Positions 1 to 7,611 of a stretch of 64,000 bases of DNA are shown here, one piece after another (within the stretch, counting starts at the first letter, position 1; each line of letters starts with the position of its first letter). Source of the DNA: Chersky-806 sp036502405 (GTDB taxonomy: Bacteria; Actinomycetota; Acidimicrobiia; IMCC26256; JAENVU01); contig DASXYP010000024.1 in NCBI GenBank assembly GCA_036502405.1, forward strand, positions 1 to 64,000. The letters run 5' to 3'. Position numbers and translations under genes: made by a program. The notes beneath the pieces are model-generated. The model was not told where the DNA came from and searched no databases. It saw nothing but the letters and a program-made list of their open reading frames with translations.

Positions 1-726
1 TTCCGCTGGAACGAGGCACGCGGGGAGCTGCGCCTCTGGGGGCGCATCCCCGACGTCGACGGCGCACTGATCGCGCTCGCGCTCACGAAGGGTGCCGATG
101 CGGTCGGTCCGGATGCCGATGGCCACTGGGACCCGTTCCCGACCCGCTGCGCGGACGTCCTCGTGGCGTCGTTGTCGCAGGGCCTCTCGGAAGGCCATCA
201 GGCATCGCGTGCGACCGTGGTCGTGCACGCGCCACAAGCGGCGCTGGCGCGTTCCTCCGTAGCGCCGGGGGCGTACGTCGACGGCGTTGACGCGACGGTT
301 CCCCTCGCGAACGAGACGGTGCGGCGCGTCGCGTGTGACGCGATCCGCCAGACCGTCGTCGAGGACGCCCGGGGCGTGCCGATCGCGCTCGGCCGCCGGA
401 CCCGCACGGTGCCCACGCACCTGTTCCGCCTGCTCAAGCACCGGGACCGGCACTGCCGGGCGCCAGGTTGCCGGCGCACCCGTGGCCTGCACGCCCACCA
501 CCGGATGCACTGGTCCGACGGTGGTACGACCGACCTCGACAACCTGATCCTGCTGTGCAGCCGGCACCACCACCTGGTGCACGAGCGCGGGTGGCAGATC
601 CGTGGCGACCTCCGGCATCCCGAAGCCGTCGAGCTTCGACATGCGGACGGCCGGCTCATCGCACCGGTGCGACCACCGCCGCTCGCGCCTGAGGTGCGCG
701 AGCGGGTCCTTGTGACGACGGTCTGA
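1..726 (+). CDS. DUF222/HNH endonuclease domain protein, 5' truncated by window edge
   Basis: The frame is open from base 1, so only the C-terminal 241 residues are visible. The opening residues 'RLWGRIPDVDGALIALAL' match the end of a DUF222 region (13E12-repeat family). They are followed by a C-terminal HNH nuclease module at about residues 150-200: 'HRDRHCRAPGCRR', then 'LHAHHRMHWSDGG', 'DLDNLILLC' and 'HHHLVHERGW'. The paired cysteines, the HH pair and the N/H of the HNH core are all present. Family knowledge: these proteins are multi-copy in actinobacteria and their biological role is poorly defined. Nothing nearby (no integrase, no methylase) assigns it to a restriction or mobile system. 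Confidence 0.85.
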   Translation, partial: FRWNEARGELRLWGRIPDVDGALIALALTKGADAVGPDADGHWDPFPTRCADVLVASLSQGLSEGHQASRATVVVHAPQAALARSSVAPGAYVDGVDATVPLANETVRRVACDAIRQTVVEDARGVPIALGRRTRTVPTHLFRLLKHRDRHCRAPGCRRTRGLHAHHRMHWSDGGTTDLDNLILLCSRHHHLVHERGWQIRGDLRHPEAVELRHADGRLIAPVRPPPLAPEVRERVLVTTV

Positions 727-755
727 CTCGCGAGCCCGCGCCACCTTACGGGCGC

Positions 756-784
756 GTGACGAAGCCCGGAAACCGACGTACGGT
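756..784 (+). promoter_or_regulatory. Promoter of the first GWAxDPD protein, leaderless type
   Basis: A -35-like GTGACG (756-761) and a -10 TACGGT (779-784) are separated by 17 nt. The -10 ends 6 nt before the ATG at 791 and there is no Shine-Dalgarno, so the mRNA would start at or next to the start codon. Confidence 0.5.
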
Positions 785-790
785 GCCGCC

Positions 791-1948
791 ATGTGCCGAA
801 AGGTGCTGGCGCTCATCGCAGGGGCCGCATGCGCGCTCGCAGGGTTGGCAGGGGCCTCGTTCGTGGCAGTGGGAACGGCCGCGGCGCTGCCGGCGTCACC
901 CTCGGCCGCGCCGGTGGGCGCGCTCGACAACCTCTCGGTCCGCTTCGATCCCGACGTGCGCGTGGTGTCCGGATGGGCCGCCGCACCGGATGCGCCGGGC
1001 CAACCGACCGTGGTGCGCGTCTACGTCGGCGCGCAGTTCCTCGGCCAGACGACGACGGGCGACGCCCGTCCCGACGTCGCGCTCGCGCACCCGTCGTTCG
1101 GCGGAGCGACGGGCTGGCACACGACGGTCGACTTCTCGGTCGTGAGCCCGATCGGCACCGGAGCGACCATGTGCGCCTACGGGATCAATCCGGGTTCGGG
1201 ACCGAACTCGCTCCTCGGGTGCAAGCCGCTCTTCGGGAGCACGGCCAGCCCGTACAACCCGGTCGGGACGATCGACGCGATCATCACCTCGCCGGGTTCG
1301 ATGGACGTGCGCGGGTGGGCCGGCGACCCCGACGGCGACCGCACCACCCAGATCCGCGTCCGGATCGACGGCACCACGGTGCTCCAGCGCACCGCGGCGC
1401 TGCCCCGTCCTGATGTCCCGGTCGTGGTCGCCGGAGTCGGACCGACCACGGGCTATCGGCTGGTGCTCCCGGCGATCCCAGGTCCGCACACCGTCTGCCT
1501 GGAAGCCCAGAACACCGGGCTCGCAGGCCTGCAGAACTCGTCCCACTGCACCGCGGCCACGGTGCCGGGGGCCACGGCGCCCGGCGCGCACGACCCGCGC
1601 GGGAGCTTCGACACGATCCGCACGACCCCGTCCGCCGGGCACCTGACCTACTCGGGCGTCGGCTGGGCCTTCGACCCGGACAGCGGTGCGCCGGCCAACG
1701 TCGTGCTCCGGACGTTCATCGACCCGTTCGGGATCCCGCTGTCGAGCGCGCTGCAGGGCGCGACGCTCGCCACCGGGGTGAGCCGTCCCGACGTCCAGGC
1801 CGCGGTGCCCGCGGCGGGGCCGAACGCGGGCTTCGACGGGACGATCGCGACGACGGACCAGGCGCGCGTCAGCTACTCGTGTGCCTACGCCGTCAACGTG
1901 GGTGCAGGCGCCGATCACTTCCTCGGCTGCAAGACCACCCCGCTCTGA
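791..1948 (+). CDS. Secreted protein with three GWAxDPD repeats (paralogue 1)
   Basis: Unrecognised function. The 385-aa product begins with a signal peptide (hydrophobic stretch about residues 5-33, likely cut near 'AAALPAS'). The rest is three homologous units of roughly 105-115 residues at about 43-149, 153-264 and 269-385. Each unit has a 'G-x-[LIF]-D' opening, a V/Y-x-GWA-x-[AD]-PD core, an 'RPDV' motif, a G-x-GF/W stretch and a closing Cys-containing 'CAYxxN...GC' segment; the two cysteines per unit suggest a disulfide outside the cell. It lies 54 bp upstream of a paralogue with the same architecture. The ATG lacks a ribosome-binding site but has a -10 box 6 nt upstream. No catalytic motif is visible; a cell-wall or surface-binding role is only a guess. 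Confidence 0.8.
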   Translation: MCRKVLALIAGAACALAGLAGASFVAVGTAAALPASPSAAPVGALDNLSVRFDPDVRVVSGWAAAPDAPGQPTVVRVYVGAQFLGQTTTGDARPDVALAHPSFGGATGWHTTVDFSVVSPIGTGATMCAYGINPGSGPNSLLGCKPLFGSTASPYNPVGTIDAIITSPGSMDVRGWAGDPDGDRTTQIRVRIDGTTVLQRTAALPRPDVPVVVAGVGPTTGYRLVLPAIPGPHTVCLEAQNTGLAGLQNSSHCTAATVPGATAPGAHDPRGSFDTIRTTPSAGHLTYSGVGWAFDPDSGAPANVVLRTFIDPFGIPLSSALQGATLATGVSRPDVQAAVPAAGPNAGFDGTIATTDQARVSYSCAYAVNVGAGADHFLGCKTTPL

Positions 1949-1990
1949 CCCTCGACGTGATCGGGGGGAGGACGCCTGTCCGCACCGACG

Positions 1991-1996
1991 TATCGT
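1991..1996 (+). promoter_or_regulatory. -10 box of the second GWAxDPD protein
   Basis: TATCGT ends 6 nt before the GTG at 2003, repeating the geometry seen before the first paralogue. No convincing -35 element. Confidence 0.4.
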
Positions 1997-2002
1997 TGCG
2001 AC

Positions 2003-3187
2003 GTGCGCCGAAGGATCATGGGGCTTCTCGTAGTGGTCGTGATCGCGCTCGCGGGCACCGTCGGCCTGTTGTCGTGCGCGGCGCCGGCCGGCGCATCGCG
2101 CGTGCAGATCGCGCACGACACCGGTCCCGCGATCGGCGCGATCGACTCGGTCTCGGTCCGCTTCGACGATCGCCACACCGAGGTCTCGGGCTGGGCGGCA
2201 GACCCGGATCAGGGCCGTCACGGCACGGCGATCGTCAACCTGTACGTCGGCGGACAACCGATCGGTTCGGCCACCGACGGGGTCGCGCGGCCCGATGTCG
2301 CGGCGGCATATCCGTGGGCAGGGACGGAGACCGGCTGGTCCGTCATTCCCGAGTTCCTTCCCGGCTGGGGGTCTCGCGGACAGGGAACCCGGATCTGCGC
2401 CTACGCGCAGAACCGGGAGGGGCCCGGCAAGTCGTTCATCGGGTGCCAGGACCTCGCAGCGCGGGGGCCGAGCCCGTTCAACCCGATCGGGTCGATCGAC
2501 GCTGTCGCGCCGGCCCCCGGATGGATCCGGCTCCAGGGCTGGGCGGCTGATCCCGACGGCGATCTCACGACGCAGGTTCAGGTGCTCTACGACGGTCAGG
2601 CGGTGCTGCAGCGGGCGGCGTCGATGCCACGGCCCGACGTCGCGGACGCACTCGGCTTCGGCGCAACCGCCGGGTTCGATCTCCGCATGCCGATCGCGCC
2701 CGGACCCCACGTCGTCTGCGTTCGCGCGCAGAACACGGGGTTGCAAGGTCGCGACAACCCGACGATCGGTTGCACGACGCCGGTGATCCCGGGTGTGCAG
2801 CCCGCAGGCCCGCACGACCCCGCGGGGAGCCTGGACGCGATCGACGCCGTCGCCGTGGATCAGAACGGTGTGTTCCGGTGGGGGGCCAAGGGCTGGGCGT
2901 ACGACCCCGACTCGGGTGGGCCGATCGGCGTCCGGGTCCGCACGCTCGGGAAGAACCCCACCTATCGGGCTCCGAACACCTTCTCGCTCTACGACTCGGT
3001 CTACGCGACCGGTCAGCCCCGGCCGGACGTGGAGCATGTGGTGCCTGCGGCCGGACCCGACGCGGGGTTCGAGGGCTCGCACCTCACGCTCCGCAACCCA
3101 GAGATGACGCTCACCTGCGCCTACGCGGTGAACACCGGTCCGGGTGTCAATCGCTTCATCGGCTGCATCCAGCCTCGCCACCTCTGA
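2003..3187 (+). CDS. Secreted protein with three GWAxDPD repeats (paralogue 2)
   Basis: Tandem paralogue of the preceding gene: 394 aa, signal peptide about residues 1-32 ending 'APAGASR', then three units near 44-150, 158-262 and 273-390. Two units contain 'GWAADPD' and the third 'GWAYDPDSG'; 'RPDV' occurs in all three. The terminal 'CAYAVNTGPGVNRFIGC' matches the end of paralogue 1 closely. GTG 2003 is preferred because of the -10 box 6 nt upstream; ATG 2018 is possible. The gene converges on the NUDIX gene and overlaps its 3' end by 32 bp. Function unknown. Confidence 0.8.
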   Translation: MRRRIMGLLVVVVIALAGTVGLLSCAAPAGASRVQIAHDTGPAIGAIDSVSVRFDDRHTEVSGWAADPDQGRHGTAIVNLYVGGQPIGSATDGVARPDVAAAYPWAGTETGWSVIPEFLPGWGSRGQGTRICAYAQNREGPGKSFIGCQDLAARGPSPFNPIGSIDAVAPAPGWIRLQGWAADPDGDLTTQVQVLYDGQAVLQRAASMPRPDVADALGFGATAGFDLRMPIAPGPHVVCVRAQNTGLQGRDNPTIGCTTPVIPGVQPAGPHDPAGSLDAIDAVAVDQNGVFRWGAKGWAYDPDSGGPIGVRVRTLGKNPTYRAPNTFSLYDSVYATGQPRPDVEHVVPAAGPDAGFEGSHLTLRNPEMTLTCAYAVNTGPGVNRFIGCIQPRHL

Positions 3188-3620
3188 GCGCGCGCTCGCG
3201 ACGGAACGCGAGCGCGGCTCGCGCGTAGCCGAGGTGGTTCTTGTGCCAGTCGGTCACGGCGTCGACGTCCCAGAAGCGCGCGTCGAGGGTCTCGTGCGAG
3301 AGCGTCGGCGCGCCGGGAGCGACCGTGCAGAGGTAGAGGATGCCGACGGTCCCGTGGGGGCCGTCGACTGCGGACGCGCGGCGGCCGAAGACGTCGACCA
3401 GCGCCACGATGGTCGCGTCGAGGCCGACCTCTTCGCGCACCTCGCGGACGATGGTGCCGGCCGGTGACTCGCCCGGGTCCACGTAGCCGCTGATCAGGCC
3501 CCAGCACCCGTCGTCGGAGCGGCGGATCAGCAGGATGCGGTCGTCGTCGTCGAAGATCCCCGCTTCGGCGCCGACCTTGGCCGTGACGTACCCGAGGTCG
3601 CGGGCGAGCCTGGCGCGCAC
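3156..3620 (-). CDS. NUDIX hydrolase (start codon problematic)
   Basis: Hydrolyses a nucleoside diphosphate linked to another moiety; the exact substrate cannot be read. The Nudix box is complete: 'GYVDPGESPAGTIVREV' continuing 'REEVGL' fits G-x5-E-x7-REUxEExGU. GTG at 3620 is the first canonical start, but the same frame stays open to a stop at 3783-3785. Those extra codons encode a convincing N-terminal region typical of this family ('LDELQAIARTGLTYSNDPYD', 'RERYERLL'). No ATG, GTG or TTG lies in that extension, so the true start is either non-canonical (CTG 3758 or ATC 3773), or an upstream start is linked by a frameshift, or the N-terminal part is dead. It is divergent from rsmD with almost no spacer. 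Confidence 0.75.
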   Translation of the reverse strand: MRARLARDLGYVTAKVGAEAGIFDDDDRILLIRRSDDGCWGLISGYVDPGESPAGTIVREVREEVGLDATIVALVDVFGRRASAVDGPHGTVGILYLCTVAPGAPTLSHETLDARFWDVDAVTDWHKNHLGYARAALAFRRERALRGGEAGCSR

Positions 3621-3811
3621 CTCGCCCGGAGGGAGCGCCAGTGCCTCGGCGTAGCCGTCGACCGCGACCGTGAGCAGCCGCTCGTAGCGCTCGCGGTCGT
3701 AGGGGTCGTTCGAGTAGGTCAGCCCGGTGCGAGCGATCGCCTGGAGCTCGTCGAGCAGGTGGAGGAGGTCGATCCGGAGACGCTACGCGACCCCGTGTCA
3801 CCATCGGGGGC

Positions 3812-4417
3812 GTGAGCCGGTCAGCGGGAGGCGGCAGCGGTCGGGGCCCGCGGGTGATCGCGGGCGAGGCCGGGGGCCTGCGGCTCACCGCCCCGAAGGG
3901 GACGCGGACCCGGCCCACGGCGGACCGGGTCAAGGAGTCGCTGTTCGCCGCGCTCGGGCCGGGCCGGCTGCTCGGGGCGTCCGTCCTCGACCTCTACGCG
4001 GGCTCGGGGGCGCTGGCGATCGAGGCCCTCTCGCGCGGCGCCGCCGGCGCGCTCCTCGTCGACCGCGACCCGCTCGCGGTCGACGCGATCCGGCGCAACC
4101 TCCGCACCACGAAGCTGGCGGACCGGGCCCGGGTCCAGCACCGCGGCGTCGGCGCCGTCATGCGCGCGACCCCGCCGGCGAGCGCGCCCTTCGACCTCGT
4201 GTTCTGCGACCCGCCCTACGACCTGGCCCCGGGGAAGCTCGCCCGGGTGCTCGCCGCGCTGGCCGAGCCGGGGTGGGTCGCGCCCGGCGGCACGGTGGTG
4301 GTGGAGCGGGCCGCGTCGGCCGGCCCGCCGTTGCTCGCCGTGGGGTGGGAAGTCACGTGGTCCCGGGTGTACGGCGATACGCTCGTCGTGCTGGTCGCCC
4401 CCGCGACCGGGCACTGA
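3812..4417 (+). CDS. rsmD: 16S rRNA (guanine966-N2)-methyltransferase RsmD
   Basis: Methylates G966 of 16S rRNA using SAM. The 201-aa protein starts with the family's 'RVIAGEAGGLRL' and 'TRPTADRVKESLFAAL', has the SAM-binding loop 'VLDLYAGSGALAIEALSRGA' (about residues 60-79), and the catalytic 'FDLVFCDPPYDL' (NPPY-type) motif near residue 130. Start GTG 3812. It lies 22 bp before coaD, the usual bacterial pairing. Confidence 0.93.
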   Translation: MSRSAGGGSGRGPRVIAGEAGGLRLTAPKGTRTRPTADRVKESLFAALGPGRLLGASVLDLYAGSGALAIEALSRGAAGALLVDRDPLAVDAIRRNLRTTKLADRARVQHRGVGAVMRATPPASAPFDLVFCDPPYDLAPGKLARVLAALAEPGWVAPGGTVVVERAASAGPPLLAVGWEVTWSRVYGDTLVVLVAPATGH

Positions 4418-4439
4418 TTGCAACCAGGAGCAGCCCCGC

Positions 4440-4934
4440 GTGGCCACCGCACTCTGCCCGGGCTCGTTCGATCCTGTGACCCTCGGTCACCTCGACATCA
4501 TCGAGCGCACGGCACGGCACTTCGACGACGTGATCGTCGCGGTCATCCGCAACCCGCAGAAGTCCCAGTCCCTGTTCACGCTCGAGGAGCGCCAGGAGAT
4601 GCTGGGCGAGGTCACCGCCCACCTCTCGAACATCCGCATCGAGTTCTTCAAGGGCCTCCTGGTCGATTTCGCCAAGGACCACGGCGCGGCGGCGATCGTG
4701 AAGGGCCTCCGTGCGATCTCGGACTTCGACTACGAGCTCCAGATGGCGCAGATGAACCAGCGCCTCTCGGGCATCGACACGTTCTTCATCTCGACGAGCC
4801 CGCAGCACTCGTTCCTCTCCTCGAGCCTGGTGCGTGAGGTGGCCAAGTTCGGTGGCGACGTCTCGAGCATGGTGCCGCCGATCGTGGCCAAGCGCCTCGA
4901 CGAGCGCTTCGGGACGCCGAAGGACCGATCGTGA
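4440..4934 (+). CDS. coaD: Phosphopantetheine adenylyltransferase
   Basis: Penultimate step of coenzyme A synthesis: 4'-phosphopantetheine plus ATP gives dephospho-CoA and pyrophosphate. The 164-aa length is standard. The nucleotidyltransferase 'PGSFDPVTLGHLDII' contains the T/HxGH signature, and 'ISTSPQHSFLSSSLVREVA' is the C-terminal 'ISSS' ATP-binding motif. GTG start with AGGAG about 10 nt upstream. It overlaps the next gene by GTGA. Confidence 0.95.
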   Translation: MATALCPGSFDPVTLGHLDIIERTARHFDDVIVAVIRNPQKSQSLFTLEERQEMLGEVTAHLSNIRIEFFKGLLVDFAKDHGAAAIVKGLRAISDFDYELQMAQMNQRLSGIDTFFISTSPQHSFLSSSLVREVAKFGGDVSSMVPPIVAKRLDERFGTPKDRS

Positions 4935-5476
4935 CCGACGTCAACGAACCGCCGTACGAGCCGCCCGACACCGAGGAGCTGCTGCTCCGGGCCCGGGACC
5001 AGCTCGAGACGGCGCGCTCGGTGCCGATGTCGGCGTCGGTGATGGTGAACCGCGACGACCTGCTCGTGCTGGTCGACGACGCGATCGCCGGCCTGCCCGA
5101 GGAGCTGCGCCAGGCCCGCTGGCTGCTCAAGGAGCGCGAGGAGTTCCTGGCCAAGGCCCGGCGCGAGGCCGAGGACATCATCGACGCCGGGCGCGCCCAG
5201 GCCGAGCGGATGGTCGAGCGCACCGAGGTCGTGCGCGAAGCGCGGAGGCGGGCCCAGCAGGTCATCGACGACGCCGAGGCCCAGGCCCGCAACATCAAGC
5301 ACGAGGCCGAGGACTACATCGACCAGAAGCTCGCGTCGTTCGAGGTCGTGCTCGACCGCACCATGCAGGCGGTCCAGAAGGGCCGGGAGCGGCTCCAGGT
5401 CGTCGTCGAGCTGCCCGAGGCCGAGGTGGTCCCCGAGGAGGACGAGGGCGGGTTCTTCGACCAGGACGAGGGCTGA
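4931..5476 (+). CDS. SepIVA/DivIVA-like coiled-coil protein
   Basis: A 181-aa, highly charged protein. Residues about 50-155 form a continuous amphipathic coiled coil rich in A/E/R ('LKEREEFLAKARREAEDII', 'RRRAQQVIDDAEAQARNI'), followed by an acidic tail. No membrane segment. Its place just ahead of yceD-rpmF and near rnc-fpg-smc matches the mycobacterial Rv2927c (SepIVA) context, so a septal or envelope-assembly role is inferred from sequence type plus synteny. The start overlaps the coaD stop (GTGA), implying translational coupling. ATP-synthase-b-like annotations of such proteins are composition artefacts. Confidence 0.7.
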   Translation: MTDVNEPPYEPPDTEELLLRARDQLETARSVPMSASVMVNRDDLLVLVDDAIAGLPEELRQARWLLKEREEFLAKARREAEDIIDAGRAQAERMVERTEVVREARRRAQQVIDDAEAQARNIKHEAEDYIDQKLASFEVVLDRTMQAVQKGRERLQVVVELPEAEVVPEEDEGGFFDQDEG

Positions 5477-5516
5477 CCGACCCCTGCTCTCCGGGTCCGC
5501 CAGGACGCCCTCCTGC

Positions 5517-5522
5517 TACAAT
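5517..5522 (+). promoter_or_regulatory. -10 box upstream of yceD-rpmF-plsX
   Basis: TACAAT in an otherwise GC-rich 103-bp spacer. It is followed at 5532-5547 by a perfect hairpin (CGCCCC-TGCC-GGGGCG) that would lie in the 5' leader of the yceD mRNA. No clear -35. Confidence 0.4.
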
Positions 5523-5579
5523 TGCTGGTCACGCCCCTGCCGGGGCGGTTTCCATCCACTCGACCGGGTTGAAAGAGCC

Positions 5580-6083
5580 ATGAGCGCCCTCCGCTGCAAC
5601 GTTGCGGACCTGCTGCACCACCCGGCCGCCCGTCGACCAGTGCACTTCGAGACCGACGCCACCCAGCTCGGGGGCGTCGGAGGGGCACGCCTCGACGACC
5701 AGCCCTTGTTCGTGGAAGCGGTGCTGGAGCGCGTGCCGGACGGTGTGGTGGTCCAAGGCACTGTCCGTGGCTTCTACGCCGCGCAGTGCAGCCGTTGCCT
5801 GCGCCCGGTCCACCGTGAGGTGGTGACCGCGGTCCGTGAGCTCTTCGAGGTCGACCCGATCGAGGGCCAGACCTACCCGCTCGAGGGCGACGAGATCGAC
5901 CTCGAGCTGCCGGTGCGCGACGCGCTCCTGCTCGACCTGCCCGCGGCGCCCCTGTGCCGCGACGACTGCGCGGGGCTCTGCCCGACCTGTGGCGCCGACT
6001 GGAACCAGCGCAGCTGCGACTGCGACCCGACGATTCCCGATCCCCGGTGGGACGCGCTGCGCGAGCTCACCTTCGACAACTGA
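5580..6083 (+). CDS. yceD: YceD/DUF177 family protein
   Basis: 167 aa. The conserved DUF177 core 'CSRCLRPVHREV' (about residues 65-76) and the C-terminal 'LCPTCGADWNQRSCDCD' supply two cysteine clusters that could bind metal; 'DALLLDLPAAPLC' is the typical link. Members precede rpmF throughout bacteria and are tied to rRNA or L32 homeostasis, though the biochemical function is not settled. 12 bp separate it from rpmF, so they form one operon. Confidence 0.9.
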   Translation: MSALRCNVADLLHHPAARRPVHFETDATQLGGVGGARLDDQPLFVEAVLERVPDGVVVQGTVRGFYAAQCSRCLRPVHREVVTAVRELFEVDPIEGQTYPLEGDEIDLELPVRDALLLDLPAAPLCRDDCAGLCPTCGADWNQRSCDCDPTIPDPRWDALRELTFDN

Positions 6084-6095
6084 CCAGGAGCTCCG

Positions 6096-6275
6096 ATGGC
6101 CGTCCCGAAGCGAAAGACCCCGCGCTCCAAGACCCGAATGCGCCGGGCGTCGAGCTGGCGCCTGGAGGCCCCGGCGCGGTCGCTGTGCCCGAACTGCGCG
6201 GCAGTGAAGCTCCCGCACACGGTCTGCGGGAACTGCGGGTGGTACCGCGGCCGCCAGATGCTCGACGTCGACTGA
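6096..6275 (+). CDS. rpmF: 50S ribosomal protein L32
   Basis: 59-aa protein starting 'MAVPKRKTPRSKTRMRRA', the canonical L32 N-terminus. It contains a zinc ribbon formed by 'CPNC' and 'CGNC' 12 residues apart, so this is the zinc-binding (C+) paralogue type. AGGAG lies 5 nt before the ATG. Located between yceD and plsX as usual. Confidence 0.96.
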   Translation: MAVPKRKTPRSKTRMRRASSWRLEAPARSLCPNCAAVKLPHTVCGNCGWYRGRQMLDVD

Positions 6276-6300
6276 GCCGCGGCGGCTGCGGAGCGCCACG

Positions 6301-7305
6301 ATGAGGATCGCGGTCGACGCGATGGGAGGCGACCGGGCACCGGGTGAGATCGTCGCCGGCGCGCTGGCCGCGGTGGAGCAGCTCGGGGTCGAGGTCCTGC
6401 TGTTCGGTCGCGAGGACGTGGTCCGCGCCGAGCTCCCCGACGGGAAGGCTCCCGACGGCGTCGAGCTCGTGGCCTGCTCCGAGGTCATCGAGATGCACGA
6501 CGAGCCGGGGGTCTCGGTGCGGACGCGCAAGGACGCGTCGGTCGTGCGCGCCGCGGAGTCGGTGCGCGACGGCCGGGCCGACGCCCTGGTCGGGGCCGGC
6601 AACACCGGTGCCACGATGGCGAGCGCGCTGCTGCGCTTCGGCCGGATCCGGGGCGCGGCGCGGCCTGCGATCGCGGTGCCCATCCCGGTCCCGTTCGCCA
6701 CGCCCCACCTGCTGGTCGACGGCGGGGCCACGACGGACGCGCGGCCCGAATGGCTCGTGCAGTTCGCGTTCATGGCCCGGACCTTCGCCGAGGTGCGGGG
6801 GGTGTCCGAGCCGACCGTCGGGCTCCTGTCGAACGGGGAGGAGGCGGGGAAGGGCGACGAGCTGCGCAAGCAGGTGTTCGCCCAGCTCGAGCCCCAGCCC
6901 TGGTTCGTCGGCAACGTCGAGGGCCGTGACCTCATGACGGGCCGCCCCGACGTCATCGTCACGGATGGCTTCACCGGCAACGTGGCGCTGAAGACGATCG
7001 AAGGCGCGCTGCGGGCCGCGGCCGGCCTGGTCTTCGGGATCCTCGACTCGACGCCGGAGGCCCGGGCCGCCGGTGAGGTCGTCACGCCCATGTTGCTGCA
7101 GGGAGTGACCGACTACCTCGATCCGGACACCGTCGGTGGCGCGGCGCTGCTCGGCGTGGACGGCGTGTGCGTGATCTCCCACGGATCGTCCTCCGCGCGT
7201 GCGATGGTGAACGCGATCGGACTGGCGGTCGAGTGCGTGAAGGGCGGGGTCGTGGATCGCTTGAAGCAGGCAGTCGCGCAAAGGGAGGCCTCAGATGCCC
7301 GCTGA
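6301..7305 (+). CDS. plsX: Phosphate acyltransferase PlsX
   Basis: Converts acyl-ACP to acyl-phosphate for phosphatidic acid synthesis. The 334-aa sequence opens 'MRIAVDAMGGDRAPGEIV' and has 'VGAGNTGATMASALL' and 'VTDGFTGNVALKTIEGA', all family hallmarks. The 3' end overlaps the acpP start by 11 bp, which couples acyl transfer to its carrier protein. Confidence 0.95.
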   Translation: MRIAVDAMGGDRAPGEIVAGALAAVEQLGVEVLLFGREDVVRAELPDGKAPDGVELVACSEVIEMHDEPGVSVRTRKDASVVRAAESVRDGRADALVGAGNTGATMASALLRFGRIRGAARPAIAVPIPVPFATPHLLVDGGATTDARPEWLVQFAFMARTFAEVRGVSEPTVGLLSNGEEAGKGDELRKQVFAQLEPQPWFVGNVEGRDLMTGRPDVIVTDGFTGNVALKTIEGALRAAAGLVFGILDSTPEARAAGEVVTPMLLQGVTDYLDPDTVGGAALLGVDGVCVISHGSSSARAMVNAIGLAVECVKGGVVDRLKQAVAQREASDAR

Positions 7306-7597
7306 AACCCACTCGACCCACGACCCGGTGACCGCGGACGAGGTGTTCGCCATGGTCCGCAGCAACCTGGCCGAGATCCTCGAGATCGACGACCAGCAGA
7401 TCACGCTCGACTCGAAGTTCGCCGAGGACCTCGACGCCGACTCCCTGGCCCTGATCGAGCTGGTCGAGGCGCTCGAGGAGGAGCTGGGCGAGCGGACCGT
7501 CGGGTTCTCGGTGGACGACGAGGACCTCGGCGACCTCGCGACGGTCCGCGACGCGGTCGACTACGTCGTGCTCAGGCTGGGAGGGGCGGCGGCCTGA
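7295..7597 (+). CDS. acpP: Acyl carrier protein
   Basis: 100-aa acidic carrier. The phosphopantetheine attachment site is Ser in 'EDLDADSLALIELV' (DSL motif, about residue 49). It is longer than the usual ~80 aa because of about 10 extra residues at each end. AAAGGGAGG lies about 7 nt before the ATG, inside plsX. A 14-bp gap leads to rnc. Confidence 0.92.
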   Translation: MPAETHSTHDPVTADEVFAMVRSNLAEILEIDDQQITLDSKFAEDLDADSLALIELVEALEEELGERTVGFSVDDEDLGDLATVRDAVDYVVLRLGGAAA

Positions 7598-7611
7598 CGG
7601 CCGAGCCCACG

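Noticed and set aside
1..726. DUF222/HNH gene as part of a mobile element or defence island
   Set aside because: No integrase, attachment repeats, methylase or toxin nearby; these genes are common chromosomal families.
896..3181. 761-codon minus-strand frame over the two secreted proteins
   Set aside because: R/D/V-rich composition artefact; the plus-strand pair have signal peptides, repeats and promoters.
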